Below are positions 1 to 9,072 of a stretch of 64,000 nt of DNA, piece after piece. The notes under the pieces are model-generated. The model was not told the origin of the DNA. It made no database searches and saw only the letters and a program-made list of their open reading frames with translations. The stretch is from positions 1 to 64,000 of the forward strand of contig CANKMW010000014.1 in NCBI GenBank assembly GCA_947483555.1, read 5' to 3'. Position 1 is the stretch's first letter. Each line of letters opens with the position of its first letter. The stretch comes from Myxococcales bacterium. Lineage in GTDB: Bacteria; Myxococcota_A; Polyangia; Haliangiales; Haliangiaceae. The translations under genes and the position numbers were made by a program.

Positions 1-106
1 GCCGGTCGGCGGAGTCACAACCGTCGGTCCCGAAGAGCCGTATGTGAACAACACAAGTACGGTTCTGTGAGAGGTGCCCCCCGGCAACGGGGGGCACCTA
101 CTCGAT
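1..106 (+). mobile_element. Group II intron, 3' end (domains V and VI)
   Basis: Positions 35-65 fold as a domain V hairpin: the GAGCCGTA arm (35-42) pairs with TACGGTTC (58-65), with one G-U pair, and an upper stem TGTG/CACA (43-46/52-55) closes an AACAA loop with a small bulge at 56-57. The catalytic AGC triad falls at 36-38. Positions 69-103 form domain VI: a 12-bp stem (72-83/88-99) capped by a GCAA loop, then an unpaired A100 and three more pairs (69-71/101-103). A100 is the expected lariat branch-point adenosine, and the junction just after position 106 ends in AT, as is usual. The 5' part and any intron-encoded reverse transcriptase lie outside the window. Positions 107-243 are downstream flank in which I see no convincing gene, only a short minus-strand open stretch. 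Confidence 0.87.
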
Positions 107-243
107 CGCGGTGCCGCCTTCTTCGCCGCGGCCTTCGTCGCGACCCAGTCGCGCTCGTTCTTGAGCGCGGGTGACCACGGTGGTGGCCCGGGGCCTGTTA
201 CCTCGTCGAGGACCGCTCTTAAGATCTCACCTATGACAAACTC

Positions 244-657
244 CTAGCGGGCGGCGCGCAACTCGCGGTCGAGCGCTTCCTCGCATTCCTCGCAGAAGAT
301 GGGACTCGAGGGAGGGCACCTGCACGACCTCACGGCCCGTCGGATGGCTGCGTCCCGCCTCCGCAATTCCTCGAGTCGAGAGTTTCGGCGTTCCTGTAGC
401 GCGAAGATCGCGCGGTCAGTCACCGACCTCGTGAGGCCGGCGCAGGTGTCGCCGAGTTGCTGTCTCGCGGCGTCCAGGTCGTCGTCGATGTCCCACAGGT
501 CAAGGTCGCAGTGATCGATCTGCTCGCACATCAGCCGGCTGAGCTCCGCACGCTCGCGCGCCTCGCGCATCTCGCGCTCGTTCGAGCGCTCGGTGGATGT
601 ACACGCCACGAGCGACGCTACCAGCAGCGCGAGAGCGGTGAAGCGCGATCGCGACAT
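244..657 (-). CDS. Small putative lipoprotein, unknown function
   Basis: This 137-residue protein has a lipoprotein signal: a basic start (SRSR), a hydrophobic stretch, and a lipobox LVAC with the lipidated cysteine at residue 19. The mature part is mostly charged helix rich in Glu and Arg (residues 25-110). It ends in a cysteine cluster (CRC, then CEEC) that could form disulfides or bind metal. I do not recognise the family. It lies just downstream of the group II intron, on the opposite strand, and is not closely linked to any other minus-strand gene. The signal peptide and regular codon use make it a credible envelope protein; the role is unknown. Confidence 0.7.
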   Translation of the reverse strand: MSRSRFTALALLVASLVACTSTERSNEREMREARERAELSRLMCEQIDHCDLDLWDIDDDLDAARQQLGDTCAGLTRSVTDRAIFALQERRNSRLEELRRRDAAIRRAVRSCRCPPSSPIFCEECEEALDRELRAAR

Positions 658-798
658 GCACCGCCAGTATGAACCTGCGCGAATCCTCGGCTACCCAAGA
701 CACGAGGGGTCGACGGCGGCGTCGGCCTGCATCCGCTGCAGCTTGGCCGGCGCGGCGCGCCGCACCTCCGGACTCCCCGGGCTCCCTCTGGACTGATC

Positions 799-1437
799 TT
801 GCCCGCGCCAGCTTTGGCGCGGGATGGCGCGATTGGCGCAGTACCATCGGAGAACACGCCAGTGCACGTGACCCTGCGAGTCGTGAAGGCGGTGGGCGGC
901 TTGCGCCGCAGGCGCGCGTATCACGCCTTCCGCAGGGCCCTGCGGACGACCTGGGTGCGTCAGGACTTCCGCGTCGTGCACGTGAGCATCCAGCGCGAGC
1001 ACGTTCACTTGATCTGCGAGGCCGATGACGAGGCGGCGCTGGGGCGCGGAATGCTCGAGATCTCGGCCGCGCGGCACCTGAACGCCGCCGTGGCCGTCGA
1101 GCGGCATCAGCCGGCGCCGCGGCGCGGCACGGTGTTCCCCGAGCGCTACCACGTCGAGCAGCTGAGGACGCCGCGGCAGGTGCGCAACGCGATCGCGTAC
1201 GTCCTCAGCAACTGGCGCCGTCACCGCGAGGATCGCGCGGCGGCCGGGACTCGAGCGCAGATCGATCCGTACGCGAGCGGCGTCGTCTTCGATGGCTGGA
1301 AGCGGGACTCTCCGTTCATTCCGCCGGGGAACTTCGTCCCGCTGGGGACGGTCAGGCCGCAGACATGGTTGCTCGAGCGCGGCTGGCGTCGGCACGGCGC
1401 GATCGATTCGCGCGTGGTGCCCGGGCCACTGGGTTGA
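799..1437 (+). CDS. REP-associated tyrosine transposase-like protein (Y1/IS200 family)
   Basis: RAYT proteins are single-strand HUH nucleases that cut at REP hairpins through a catalytic tyrosine. The first beta strand is PVHVTLRV (residues 21-28), the HUH motif is H68-V69-H70 within EHVHLICE, and the likely nucleophile is Y134 in AIAYVLSNW. The ORF opens with TTG at 799, but a GTG at 862 (giving VHVTLRV) would put the start right at the conserved fold and leave the 802-823 hairpin outside the gene. Many relatives carry a longer basic N-terminus, so this copy may be 5' shortened. There are no inverted termini of a classical IS and no partner gene. The family call is firm; activity and exact start are uncertain. 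Confidence 0.82.
   Translation: MPAPALARDGAIGAVPSENTPVHVTLRVVKAVGGLRRRRAYHAFRRALRTTWVRQDFRVVHVSIQREHVHLICEADDEAALGRGMLEISAARHLNAAVAVERHQPAPRRGTVFPERYHVEQLRTPRQVRNAIAYVLSNWRRHREDRAAAGTRAQIDPYASGVVFDGWKRDSPFIPPGNFVPLGTVRPQTWLLERGWRRHGAIDSRVVPGPLG
802..823. repeat. REP-like palindrome at the transposase start
   Basis: CCCGCGCCA (802-810) pairs perfectly with TGGCGCGGG (815-823) around a GCTT loop. The hairpin overlaps the proposed TTG start of the neighbouring Y1 transposase. Transposases of this family act on such REP hairpins, which often flank their genes. No second copy was noticed in the window. Confidence 0.5.
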
Positions 1438-1633
1438 TCGAACGCCGGGGGCCGTTCGTCGGATCGCGTTCTGATGTGGGCAACGGCGGCGAATGCGGCA
1501 GGTGCGGGTCGGCGTCGGCGCGAGGTCAGCGCTTCGCGCCGGCTTCCTCGGCCAGCAGCGCGTCGATCGCCATCCGCGCGCTTCGTGGTTGCGCCAGTAT
1601 CCAGGGACCGAGCCAGGAGCGCGCGCGACCGAT

Positions 1634-3907
1634 TCAGGCCGGCCGGTTCACGATCGAGCGCAGCTGGCGCAGGTCGAGCGGCTTGTGCAGCAGCGGCACC
1701 GCGACCTGGTCGAGGAATTCCTGGGCCGCCGCCGTGAACGCGCCGCCGGTCATGAACACGACGCGCGCCGCCTGGTCGGGCGCCAGCTCGACCAGCGCGC
1801 GGTAGAACTCCATGCCGGTCACGAACGGCATCATGACGTCGCTGAGGATGACGTCGTAGCGCTCGCCGGCACGGATGAGGGCGAGCGCCTCGGTGGCGCG
1901 GGTGAGCACCGTGACCTCGTTCGTGGTCATCAGCGCGCGACGCACCATCTCGCCGACGCTGCGTTCGTCGTCGACCACCAGCACGCGGCCGCGCCTGACC
2001 GCGGTCGGGCTGGCGACCTGGGCCGGGACGATCGGCGGCGGCGGTTCGATGGCGGCGGGCAGGCAGACCCGGAACACGGTGCCGCGATCGGGCAGGCTGT
2101 CGACCGTGATCTCGCCCCCGAGCTGGGTGACGATGCGATGACAGATGGTCAGGCCGAGCCCGGGGCCCTGGCCCGCGGGCTTGGTGGTGTGGAAGGGCTG
2201 GAACAGGTGCGGCAGGTGCGCCGGGCTGATCCCGATGCCGGTGTCGGCGACCTCGACCACGACGCGGCGGCGCTCGTCGACGCCGGTGGTGATCGTGATC
2301 TGGTTGCGATCGACGTGGCCCTCCTCGACGGCCTGGGCGGCGTTCATGATGAGGTTGAGGAACACCTGCCCGAGGCGCGACTCGTTGCCGTGCACCGGCG
2401 GCACGGCAACGAACCGGCGCACCACCTGGGCGCGGTGGCGGATCTGGTTGGCGGCCATCCGCAAGCACGAATCGAGGACGCGCTCGAGGTCGATCGGGCC
2501 GACGGTGTCCTCCTCGGCGCGCGAGAAGATGCGCAGGTCGCGGGTGATGTTGCGGATGCGGTCGGCGGCGTCGCGGATGTCGGCGAGCAGCTCGATCACG
2601 CGCGCCGGGCATGGCTGTCCGGGCTGGAGGTCTTCGATCAGGAGGTCGAGGTTGCCGGTCAGCGCCGCCAGCGGATTGTTGATCTCGTGGCCGACCCCGG
2701 CGGCGAGAGCGCCGATCGACGCCATGCGGTCGGCGACCACCAGCTGGTCCTGGAGGTGCTGGCGCTCGGTGATGTCCTGGGTGGTGCCGATCATGGTCAC
2801 CAGCCGGTCGCCGTCGCGGACGAAGTTGACCCGGACCTCGACGACGCGGACGGCGCCGTCGGCGCGGACGATGCGGTAGGTGACGTCCGATGGCTCGCCG
2901 GTCGCGATGGCGGCGCGCAGCTGGGCGCCGGCGCGTTCGCGATCGTCGGGGTGGCAGGCGTCGGCGAACCGGGTGGCGGCGCGCGGCGGTGGGTCGGCCT
3001 CGCCGAGCCCGTAGATCGCGAGGTGCTGGTCGGACGACTCGATGGCCCAGGTCGCCAGGTCGACGCGCCAGCTTCCGATGCTGGCGATGCGCTGGGCCTC
3101 GGCCAGGCGTCGCTCGCTCAGCGCCAGCGCCGCCTCGGCGCGCCGGCGGTCGGTGATGTCGGCGATCACGGAGTTGAAGCGGACCACGGCGCCGGCGGCG
3201 TCGCGGATGACCGCGACGGTGAGCTGGCACCAGATCGTGGAGCCATCGCGGCGCAGGTACCGCTTCTCGGTGCCGTAGCCGGCTTGGGAACGGTTGGCGC
3301 GCATGTCCCCGAGCCGTGCCAGGCTGGCCGCCAGGTCATCGGGGTGGGTGATGTCCGCGAACCGCTTGGCGCACAGCTCGTCGGCGGAGTAGCCCAGCAT
3401 CTGACCCAGGGTCGCGTTGACCGTCAGGAAGCGGCCGTCCGGGGCCACCTCGGCCATGCCGACCCCGGGGTGCTCGAAGACCGCGCGCAGGCGCGCCTCG
3501 ACCTCCTGGCGCGCGGCCGTGGCGGCGCGCTGCGCGGTGACGTCGCGGAAGCTCCACACCCGCCCGATCGGCGCGCCGCGCAGCTCCTGGGCGTTCGAGT
3601 AGCGCTCGAACACCCGTCCGTCGCGCAGCGGGATCTCGTCGAAGCTGGCGGCGGTGGGGGCGGCGTAGAGCTCGCGGACCTTGGCGATGAAGGCGGCGGG
3701 TTCGGCGAGCTGATCGACCACGTAGGCGAGCAGCCGATCGTCGTCGCCGGCGGCGAGCAGGTGGTCGGGGAGCCGCCACAGCTCGGCAAACCTCTTGTTG
3801 AACGTGCTCACCTTGCCGCCGTGGTCGACCACCAGGATGCCATCGGCGGTCGAGTCGAGCGTGGCCCGCAACAGCGACAGCGAGTGTTCGGCCTCGGAGC
3901 TCGTCAT
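1634..3907 (-). CDS. Multi-PAS hybrid histidine kinase with C-terminal receiver
   Basis: This 757-residue protein is probably cytoplasmic, with no membrane segment seen. Three PAS/PAC sensor modules come first (about 12-125, 138-255 and 268-385); the second carries the usual HPDD-type helix and the PAC stretch for ligand sensing. The dimerisation domain has phosphoacceptor H407 in GVGHEINNPL. The ATPase domain shows an N box (NLIMNAAQAV) and G box (DTGIGI, then GPGLGLTI). After a Pro-rich linker a receiver domain runs from about residue 635 to the end, with the Asp in VILSDVMMP and a late Lys in LLHKPLD. Because the receiver is fused, output probably passes to a separate phosphotransfer or regulator protein, which is not adjacent. 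The signal is unknown. Confidence 0.93.
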   Translation of the reverse strand: MTSSEAEHSLSLLRATLDSTADGILVVDHGGKVSTFNKRFAELWRLPDHLLAAGDDDRLLAYVVDQLAEPAAFIAKVRELYAAPTAASFDEIPLRDGRVFERYSNAQELRGAPIGRVWSFRDVTAQRAATAARQEVEARLRAVFEHPGVGMAEVAPDGRFLTVNATLGQMLGYSADELCAKRFADITHPDDLAASLARLGDMRANRSQAGYGTEKRYLRRDGSTIWCQLTVAVIRDAAGAVVRFNSVIADITDRRRAEAALALSERRLAEAQRIASIGSWRVDLATWAIESSDQHLAIYGLGEADPPPRAATRFADACHPDDRERAGAQLRAAIATGEPSDVTYRIVRADGAVRVVEVRVNFVRDGDRLVTMIGTTQDITERQHLQDQLVVADRMASIGALAAGVGHEINNPLAALTGNLDLLIEDLQPGQPCPARVIELLADIRDAADRIRNITRDLRIFSRAEEDTVGPIDLERVLDSCLRMAANQIRHRAQVVRRFVAVPPVHGNESRLGQVFLNLIMNAAQAVEEGHVDRNQITITTGVDERRRVVVEVADTGIGISPAHLPHLFQPFHTTKPAGQGPGLGLTICHRIVTQLGGEITVDSLPDRGTVFRVCLPAAIEPPPPIVPAQVASPTAVRRGRVLVVDDERSVGEMVRRALMTTNEVTVLTRATEALALIRAGERYDVILSDVMMPFVTGMEFYRALVELAPDQAARVVFMTGGAFTAAAQEFLDQVAVPLLHKPLDLRQLRSIVNRPA

Positions 3908-3990
3908 CGACGGCTCAGCGTATCACCGCTGGTGGTGGTCCCGGGACGGATCTGCCTCATCGCCGGCAGTGTCTCCTGATCGTCGAGGTG

Positions 3991-4749
3991 TCAGCGCAGC
4001 GCGATGGCGATGCCCATGCCGATCACCGCGGCGACCACGACGACCTTGGTGATCGCCAGGCCGCGCGAGGTCATCGCGACCCGCGCCGCCGCCCACGCGC
4101 CGACCACCGATCCGACGCTCATCACCGCGGCCGGCCACCAGTGCACCAGGCCGGCGGCGGCGAACACCGCCACCGTCGCCGCGATGTAGACCAGCATGAC
4201 CAGCGCCTTGAGCGCGTTGGCGCGCACCAGATCGTAGCGCAGGCCGCCGGCGAGGATGGCGAGGAAGACCAGGCCGGCGCCGGCCTGCAGCACGCCGCCG
4301 TAGAGGCCGGCCACGAACAGGCCGGCCATCGCCGCCGGGCCCCGCACCGCGCGCGGCTCCGCACCTGGCGGCGGCGCGAAGCGGGCCGGGTTGACCAGCA
4401 GCGCGAGCGTCATCAGGCCAAGCGTGCCGAGCAGCATCGGCTCGAAGATCCGGTTGGGCAGCCGGGTCGCGACCCAGGCGCCGATCAGCGCCCCCAGCAG
4501 GGTCGGCGGCACGATCCGCTTCGCCGCCGCGGTCGGCACCTTGCCGCCGCGCCCGAACGTGGCCGAGCCGGCCAGGCACTGCGCGAAGATCGCCACCCGG
4601 CTCGACGCGTTGGCGGCGTCGGCCGGCATCCCGCCGCCGACCAGCATCAACGCCGGCACCAGCACGAGCGAGCCGCCGCCGGCGAGCGTGTTGAGCGCGC
4701 CGGCGGCGAGGCCAGCCCCGGCGAGCGCCGCAGCGTGGAGCGGATCCAA
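3991..4749 (-). CDS. TauE/SafE-family sulfite/organic anion permease
   Basis: A 252-residue inner-membrane protein with about eight hydrophobic helices. It has the two family half-repeats: AGALNTLAGGGSLVLVP near the N-terminus (residues 16-32) and GLYGGVLQAGAGLVFLA in the second half. Members export or take up sulfite, sulfoacetate or related anions, but substrate cannot be read from the sequence. The gene stands alone, 83 bp upstream (in transcription order) of the PAS kinase gene on the same strand, so weak co-transcription is possible. Length matches the family norm. The ATG start has a standard membrane-inserting N-terminus. Confidence 0.9.
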   Translation of the reverse strand: MDPLHAAALAGAGLAAGALNTLAGGGSLVLVPALMLVGGGMPADAANASSRVAIFAQCLAGSATFGRGGKVPTAAAKRIVPPTLLGALIGAWVATRLPNRIFEPMLLGTLGLMTLALLVNPARFAPPPGAEPRAVRGPAAMAGLFVAGLYGGVLQAGAGLVFLAILAGGLRYDLVRANALKALVMLVYIAATVAVFAAAGLVHWWPAAVMSVGSVVGAWAAARVAMTSRGLAITKVVVVAAVIGMGIAIALR

Positions 4750-4788
4750 GCCGCTAGCTTACGGCACTCGCCGGAACCGGAGGCTGGC

Positions 4789-7700
4789 TCAGGGCACGGT
4801 CAGCGACACGGTCGACCGGGCCCGGGCCCAGAAGCCGTCGCGGACCTCGACCACTGCCTGCGGGTAGGTGCCCGCCGGCATGGTGATGTCGGTCTCGCCC
4901 CGGAACACGCCGTCGCTGACGCCCTTCACGGCCATGAAGGTCCACTCGGTGTCCCAGACGCCGTCGGCGTCGAAGTCGACGCGGCCGAGCAGCGTCGGGT
5001 CCCAGTTCGCGCCGTGGTCGCCGTCGGTCGCCTCGAACCGCAACCGCCACGGCTGGGTCTCGTCCGGGCGCCCGATCGACGCCGACACCACGGTCGGCGC
5101 GTGGTCGTAGGGGACCACGTGCACGGTGCGCGACGCCCGGGTCACGCCGGCGGCGTTGCGGGCCTCGACGGTGATGCGGTAGACCCGCGACAGGATGCTC
5201 TGCTCGTCGCCGAGCGTGGCCAGGCGGGCGAGGTGCGAGAAGTCGAACAGCATCACCTCGGGCAGCCGCAGCGCCACCAGGCGCGCCGCGTAGGTCCGCG
5301 GGTAGCGCTTGGTCACCGACACCGCGGTCGGGCTGGTGACGTCGAGCTGGGTGACCGTGCCGCTGTAGCCGATCGTGGTCAGCGACCGGGGGTCGCCGAT
5401 CGCCCACCGATCGACGCGCTCCGGCGTGGTGCCGAGCCGCCAGCTCCAGCCGCGCGCGAAGCGCACCGCGTCGCCGACGATCGTGAACGGCTCGCTCGAG
5501 CACTCCTCGCGCTCGCAGCGGCGGTTGACGCTGACGTAGATGCGGCCCGCCACCTGGGCGTGCTCGTTGAGGTCGCCGCCGAGCTCGGTCTCGCAGCGGA
5601 TGACGCGCGGGAAGTACGACAGCCGCAGGTCGACCGCGCACAGGCCGCGCAGGCGCGGGTTGGTGACCATGGTGCCGTCGGGGTTCTTGGCCTCGAGCGG
5701 CAGGTTGACGATCGCGGTGTCGCCGACCATCGACGCGGTGAAGGTCGCGGTGCCGGTGACGCGCGACATGGACGTGATCCACTGCGGCAGGGTGACGTCG
5801 AGCGCCTCGACGCCGGCGCCGGCGATGATCAGATCGCCCCACGACGTGACGCCGGCGATCTCGCTGGCGCTCGGGATGACCTTGACCGCGCGCGCGCTGG
5901 TGCGGAACTCGACCTTCGACGAGATCAGGCGGCCGACCTGGCTGTTGCCCTGATCGTCGGTGACCTCGACGCTCCAGTAGTCATCGGCGAACTGACCGTG
6001 CACGGCCCGCAGGGCCGGCGTCGAGGCCGAGCTGAACGAGAACGTGCGCAGGCCGCCGCTGCCGCCGACGTGATCGCGCAGCACCACCGGCTCGATGCCG
6101 GAGCCCTTGCCGGGCAGGAGCCGGATCAGGAGGTCGGCCGGGCGCGGGTGGTCGATCGTCACCGAGACGCGCGCCGACGTGATCTTGGCGCCCTGGCTGA
6201 AGCCGTAGAAGTGGGTCGCGCCCCAGCCCTGGGCCTCGGGGATGTCCTGGAGCTCCTCGCTGGTCTGGGCCACCGTGTCGGTGACGCTGGTGAGCTGCTT
6301 CCACTCGCGCAGCGCGGTCAGGTCGCGGAGGTCGACCACGGTCAGGTAGGTGCCGAGCACGTACAGCCGGTTGCCGTGGCGGAACAGCCGGTTGGCCGAG
6401 GTCTCGAGCACCAGGCGCGACATGACGCGCGGGCCGGTCCGATCGGTGATGTCGACGATCCACACCCCCTTCGAGCCGGCGGCGATCGCGATGTGGTCGG
6501 CGTCGAGCGCGGCGATGTCGCGGATCCAGCCCGACAGCAGCGAGGTATCGCCGGCGGTCAGATCGAGCGTGCGGGTCTTGAGCCCGAGCGGGGTCGGCAG
6601 CAGGGCCGCGACCCGGCCGTCGACGCCGGCGGCGCCGCTGACGCGGTACCGCTCGTCATCGGTGGCCAGCTCGGTGATGACGTCGAGCGTGGCACCCGGC
6701 GCGGTGGCGGTCATGACCACGTCGGCGGGGTTCACGCCGTGGACCAGGCTGGGCAGGTTCGACAGCGACAGCGCCGGCGCCATGGCGCCGCTCACCACCG
6801 GCAGCTCGGCGGTGACCACGCGGGTGGCGCCCTGGGCGTCACGGGCCTGGGCCCGGATCGTGCGCAGGCCGGCGGTCGGCGTGAACGTGTAGGCGCCCGG
6901 CGCGCGGTAGGTGGTGTCGTAGCTGCCGTTGCCGTCGAGGTCGTAGCGAACCTGCACGGTGCCGCCGTCGAGGTCGACGGCGGTGGTGGTGATCGTGACC
7001 GGCGCGGCGGTGCCGGCGCGGGCCGGCACGTCGAGGCGCAGGTGGGGGGCGCCGTTGCCGGTGGTCGCCGTGGTCACCCGCAGCTCCTGGGCGCGGGGCT
7101 CGACGTTGCCGACCGAGTTCACGCCGCGGACGCGGATGGTGCGGGTGCCGGGCGGCACCTGGCCGAGCTCGACGTCGACGGCCTGACGGCCGCGGGTATC
7201 ACCCGGGAGCGCGATCGAGAACCACGGGCCGGCGGCGGCGAACGCGTACTCGAGCGCGACGATGCGGTTGGCGCTGTAGCGGACGTCGCCGTAGGTCCGG
7301 CTGTCGCCGCGATCGGTGATGGTGCCAGCCACGCGGACCCGGTTGCCGCTCACGGTCGCGGTCAGCGCGCTCTTCGGCAGCGTATCGCGGACCTCGACGA
7401 TGCCGTCACCGTCGGTGTCGAGCCAGCCCCACGCGCCACGGGTGTAGCCGTTGACCGCGCCGGGCTGGTTGTACTGCATGAGCGACGGCGCGCCTTCACC
7501 CCGGCCGTCGTCGATGCCGGGGCCGCCCTCCTGGTACTGGGCGTTGGCGTTGTAGATGCCGAGGTAGCCCTGGATCGAGGTCGGGGACGAGCAGGCGTCC
7601 GGGCAGTACTCGTCGTAGGCGCCGAAGATGTGCCCGAACTCGTGGGCGAACGTCTCGTGGCCGTAGTTGGTATCGAGGACCGTCAGCGGGCCGCCGATCC

Positions 7701-8715
7701 AGGCATGGGCGCGCAGGCCGGCGGTGCCGTTGCCGTTGTTGGCGACGATGACGAAGAACGCGGCGTCGGCGCCGTGGCGGCGCTTGAGGTCGGCGGTGTA
7801 CTCGAGCGAGGCGGTCCACAGGTCGTTCTCGGTGAGGGTGCGACCGAGGATCGAGCTCAGGATGTCGGCGGTGGCCAGGCCCTCGGTCGAGCTGCCCCAC
7901 TGGGCGCGCTGGCCGAACTCGTAGTCGGTGTCGACGGTGCCGGCGAGGCCACCCGCGGTGGGGGCCGACTCGTAGTGCATGACGAAGCGGAGGTCGGCGT
8001 TGGGCTCGCTGGCGGCGATCTTGTCGAGCGCGGCCTGGACCTTGAGGTAGGTCTCGCGGACCTGGGTCTCGTTCCAGTCCTCGGTCGTGGCGTCGATGGC
8101 GCCGTTCGACTCGGGCAGGACGATCGACACCACCACCGTGCCGGAGGCGTACGGCACCGGCTGGTAGTCCTCCGGATCGATCACCGGGCCGCCGGGCCCC
8201 GGCTCGCCGGGCGCGGCGGCGGGCATCCGGCGCGGCGCTGCCTCCATCTCGCTGGCCGGGCGCACGACCCGGCTCGGCTGCAGGCGCGTGCCGACCGGCA
8301 CCTCGATCGGAAACCAGCGCGCGGCGTGGACCGCGAGGAAGCGCTCCTCGAGGATCGTCGGTGCCGCCAGATCGGCGGCGGTCACCGCGCGATCGAAGCG
8401 CGCCACCACACCCAGCGCGGTCAGCGCGGCGTCGGCGCCGGCCGGGACCTGGGCGATGACCAGGCGCGGCGGGTGGCTCTCGAGCACGGCGCCGCCCAGA
8501 CGGACGAGCGCACGCTCGAGGCGCTGGCGGTGGGCGACCGTGGCGGTCGGAGCCAGCACCAGCAGCGACGCCGGACGTTCGGCCAGGCCGATGACGTCGA
8601 GGTCGCTGGTGGTGGAGGAGGTGGGCGGGGTCGTGCCGTCGTCAGACGCGCAGGCAGCGAGGCCGGCGGCGACGAGCACGATGCTGAGGTGGGCTGATCG
8701 GGAGGTGATCGACAT
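4789..8715 (-). CDS. Large secreted metalloprotease-like lipoprotein with P-domain
   Basis: This 1308-residue precursor has a lipoprotein signal (lipobox LAAC, Cys about residue 22), then a Ser/Thr-rich spacer and a prodomain-like alpha/beta segment (about 45-120). The catalytic region carries HEFGHIFGAYDEY near residue 360, a zincin HExxH motif followed by a family-typical acidic/Tyr segment, with four cysteines nearby. The C-terminal two thirds hold Ig-like beta modules with Asp-rich DxDGxG loops (DTDGDGIVE, DLDGNGSYD) likely to bind calcium, a beta-propeller-like stretch (VWIVDITDRTG, LTVVDLRDL), and a module resembling the proprotein-convertase P-domain (DHPRPADLLIRLLPG to the DDYWSVEVTD region). 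It is probably anchored at or released from the outer surface as a degradative enzyme. Substrate is unknown. Confidence 0.82.
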   Translation of the reverse strand: MSITSRSAHLSIVLVAAGLAACASDDGTTPPTSSTTSDLDVIGLAERPASLLVLAPTATVAHRQRLERALVRLGGAVLESHPPRLVIAQVPAGADAALTALGVVARFDRAVTAADLAAPTILEERFLAVHAARWFPIEVPVGTRLQPSRVVRPASEMEAAPRRMPAAAPGEPGPGGPVIDPEDYQPVPYASGTVVVSIVLPESNGAIDATTEDWNETQVRETYLKVQAALDKIAASEPNADLRFVMHYESAPTAGGLAGTVDTDYEFGQRAQWGSSTEGLATADILSSILGRTLTENDLWTASLEYTADLKRRHGADAAFFVIVANNGNGTAGLRAHAWIGGPLTVLDTNYGHETFAHEFGHIFGAYDEYCPDACSSPTSIQGYLGIYNANAQYQEGGPGIDDGRGEGAPSLMQYNQPGAVNGYTRGAWGWLDTDGDGIVEVRDTLPKSALTATVSGNRVRVAGTITDRGDSRTYGDVRYSANRIVALEYAFAAAGPWFSIALPGDTRGRQAVDVELGQVPPGTRTIRVRGVNSVGNVEPRAQELRVTTATTGNGAPHLRLDVPARAGTAAPVTITTTAVDLDGGTVQVRYDLDGNGSYDTTYRAPGAYTFTPTAGLRTIRAQARDAQGATRVVTAELPVVSGAMAPALSLSNLPSLVHGVNPADVVMTATAPGATLDVITELATDDERYRVSGAAGVDGRVAALLPTPLGLKTRTLDLTAGDTSLLSGWIRDIAALDADHIAIAAGSKGVWIVDITDRTGPRVMSRLVLETSANRLFRHGNRLYVLGTYLTVVDLRDLTALREWKQLTSVTDTVAQTSEELQDIPEAQGWGATHFYGFSQGAKITSARVSVTIDHPRPADLLIRLLPGKGSGIEPVVLRDHVGGSGGLRTFSFSSASTPALRAVHGQFADDYWSVEVTDDQGNSQVGRLISSKVEFRTSARAVKVIPSASEIAGVTSWGDLIIAGAGVEALDVTLPQWITSMSRVTGTATFTASMVGDTAIVNLPLEAKNPDGTMVTNPRLRGLCAVDLRLSYFPRVIRCETELGGDLNEHAQVAGRIYVSVNRRCEREECSSEPFTIVGDAVRFARGWSWRLGTTPERVDRWAIGDPRSLTTIGYSGTVTQLDVTSPTAVSVTKRYPRTYAARLVALRLPEVMLFDFSHLARLATLGDEQSILSRVYRITVEARNAAGVTRASRTVHVVPYDHAPTVVSASIGRPDETQPWRLRFEATDGDHGANWDPTLLGRVDFDADGVWDTEWTFMAVKGVSDGVFRGETDITMPAGTYPQAVVEVRDGFWARARSTVSLTVP

Positions 8716-9072
8716 GCGGTCGCGGGCCTTCTAGCAACCGACGCTCACGTCGTGAAGCGCCTTCGAGCGACATTCGTGGGTGGCTACTCGAGGAGCCGGT
8801 GCCCATGCGCTCGTCGAGGCGCGCGGTCGACACGTGCGACAGCGGCCGCAACGTCGTGCGCCTCACCGATCACGATCGCAACCGCGCGACCATGCGTCGT
8901 CGGGTGTGCAGCGGCCCGGGTGCAGTGGCGACGGGAGTAGCCGTGCGGCAAGAGGTCGCGACGATCCCCCGGAAAGGCAGCGCGGCGGCTTGACGCAGCC
9001 AGGTCATAGGTCGAACCTCTCGACAACACGCAACAAAGTAACGTCGGCAACCCGGATTCGGAGGGAAGAGAA
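8716..9072. other. Intergenic region, divergent
   Basis: These 357 bp separate the protease lipoprotein gene (minus) from the DUF4234 gene (plus). Short open frames exist on both strands, but none has a recognisable domain or a good ribosome-binding site. A strong Shine-Dalgarno-like GGAGGGAAGAG lies at about 9060-9070 just before the ATG at 9073. TTGACG at 8990-8995 is a possible -35 element, but I see no convincing -10 at the right distance. Both divergent promoters are expected here. Confidence 0.5.

Noticed and set aside
3988..8697. A long plus-strand open frame opposite the protease lipoprotein and the permease genes
   Set aside because: High GC makes the antisense frames open. The product is Arg/His/Gly-rich without any domain, and both minus-strand genes are clearly real.
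8799..8993. A 64-residue open frame upstream of the DUF4234 gene
   Set aside because: No Shine-Dalgarno, domain or sensible composition; Arg-rich and probably fortuitous.
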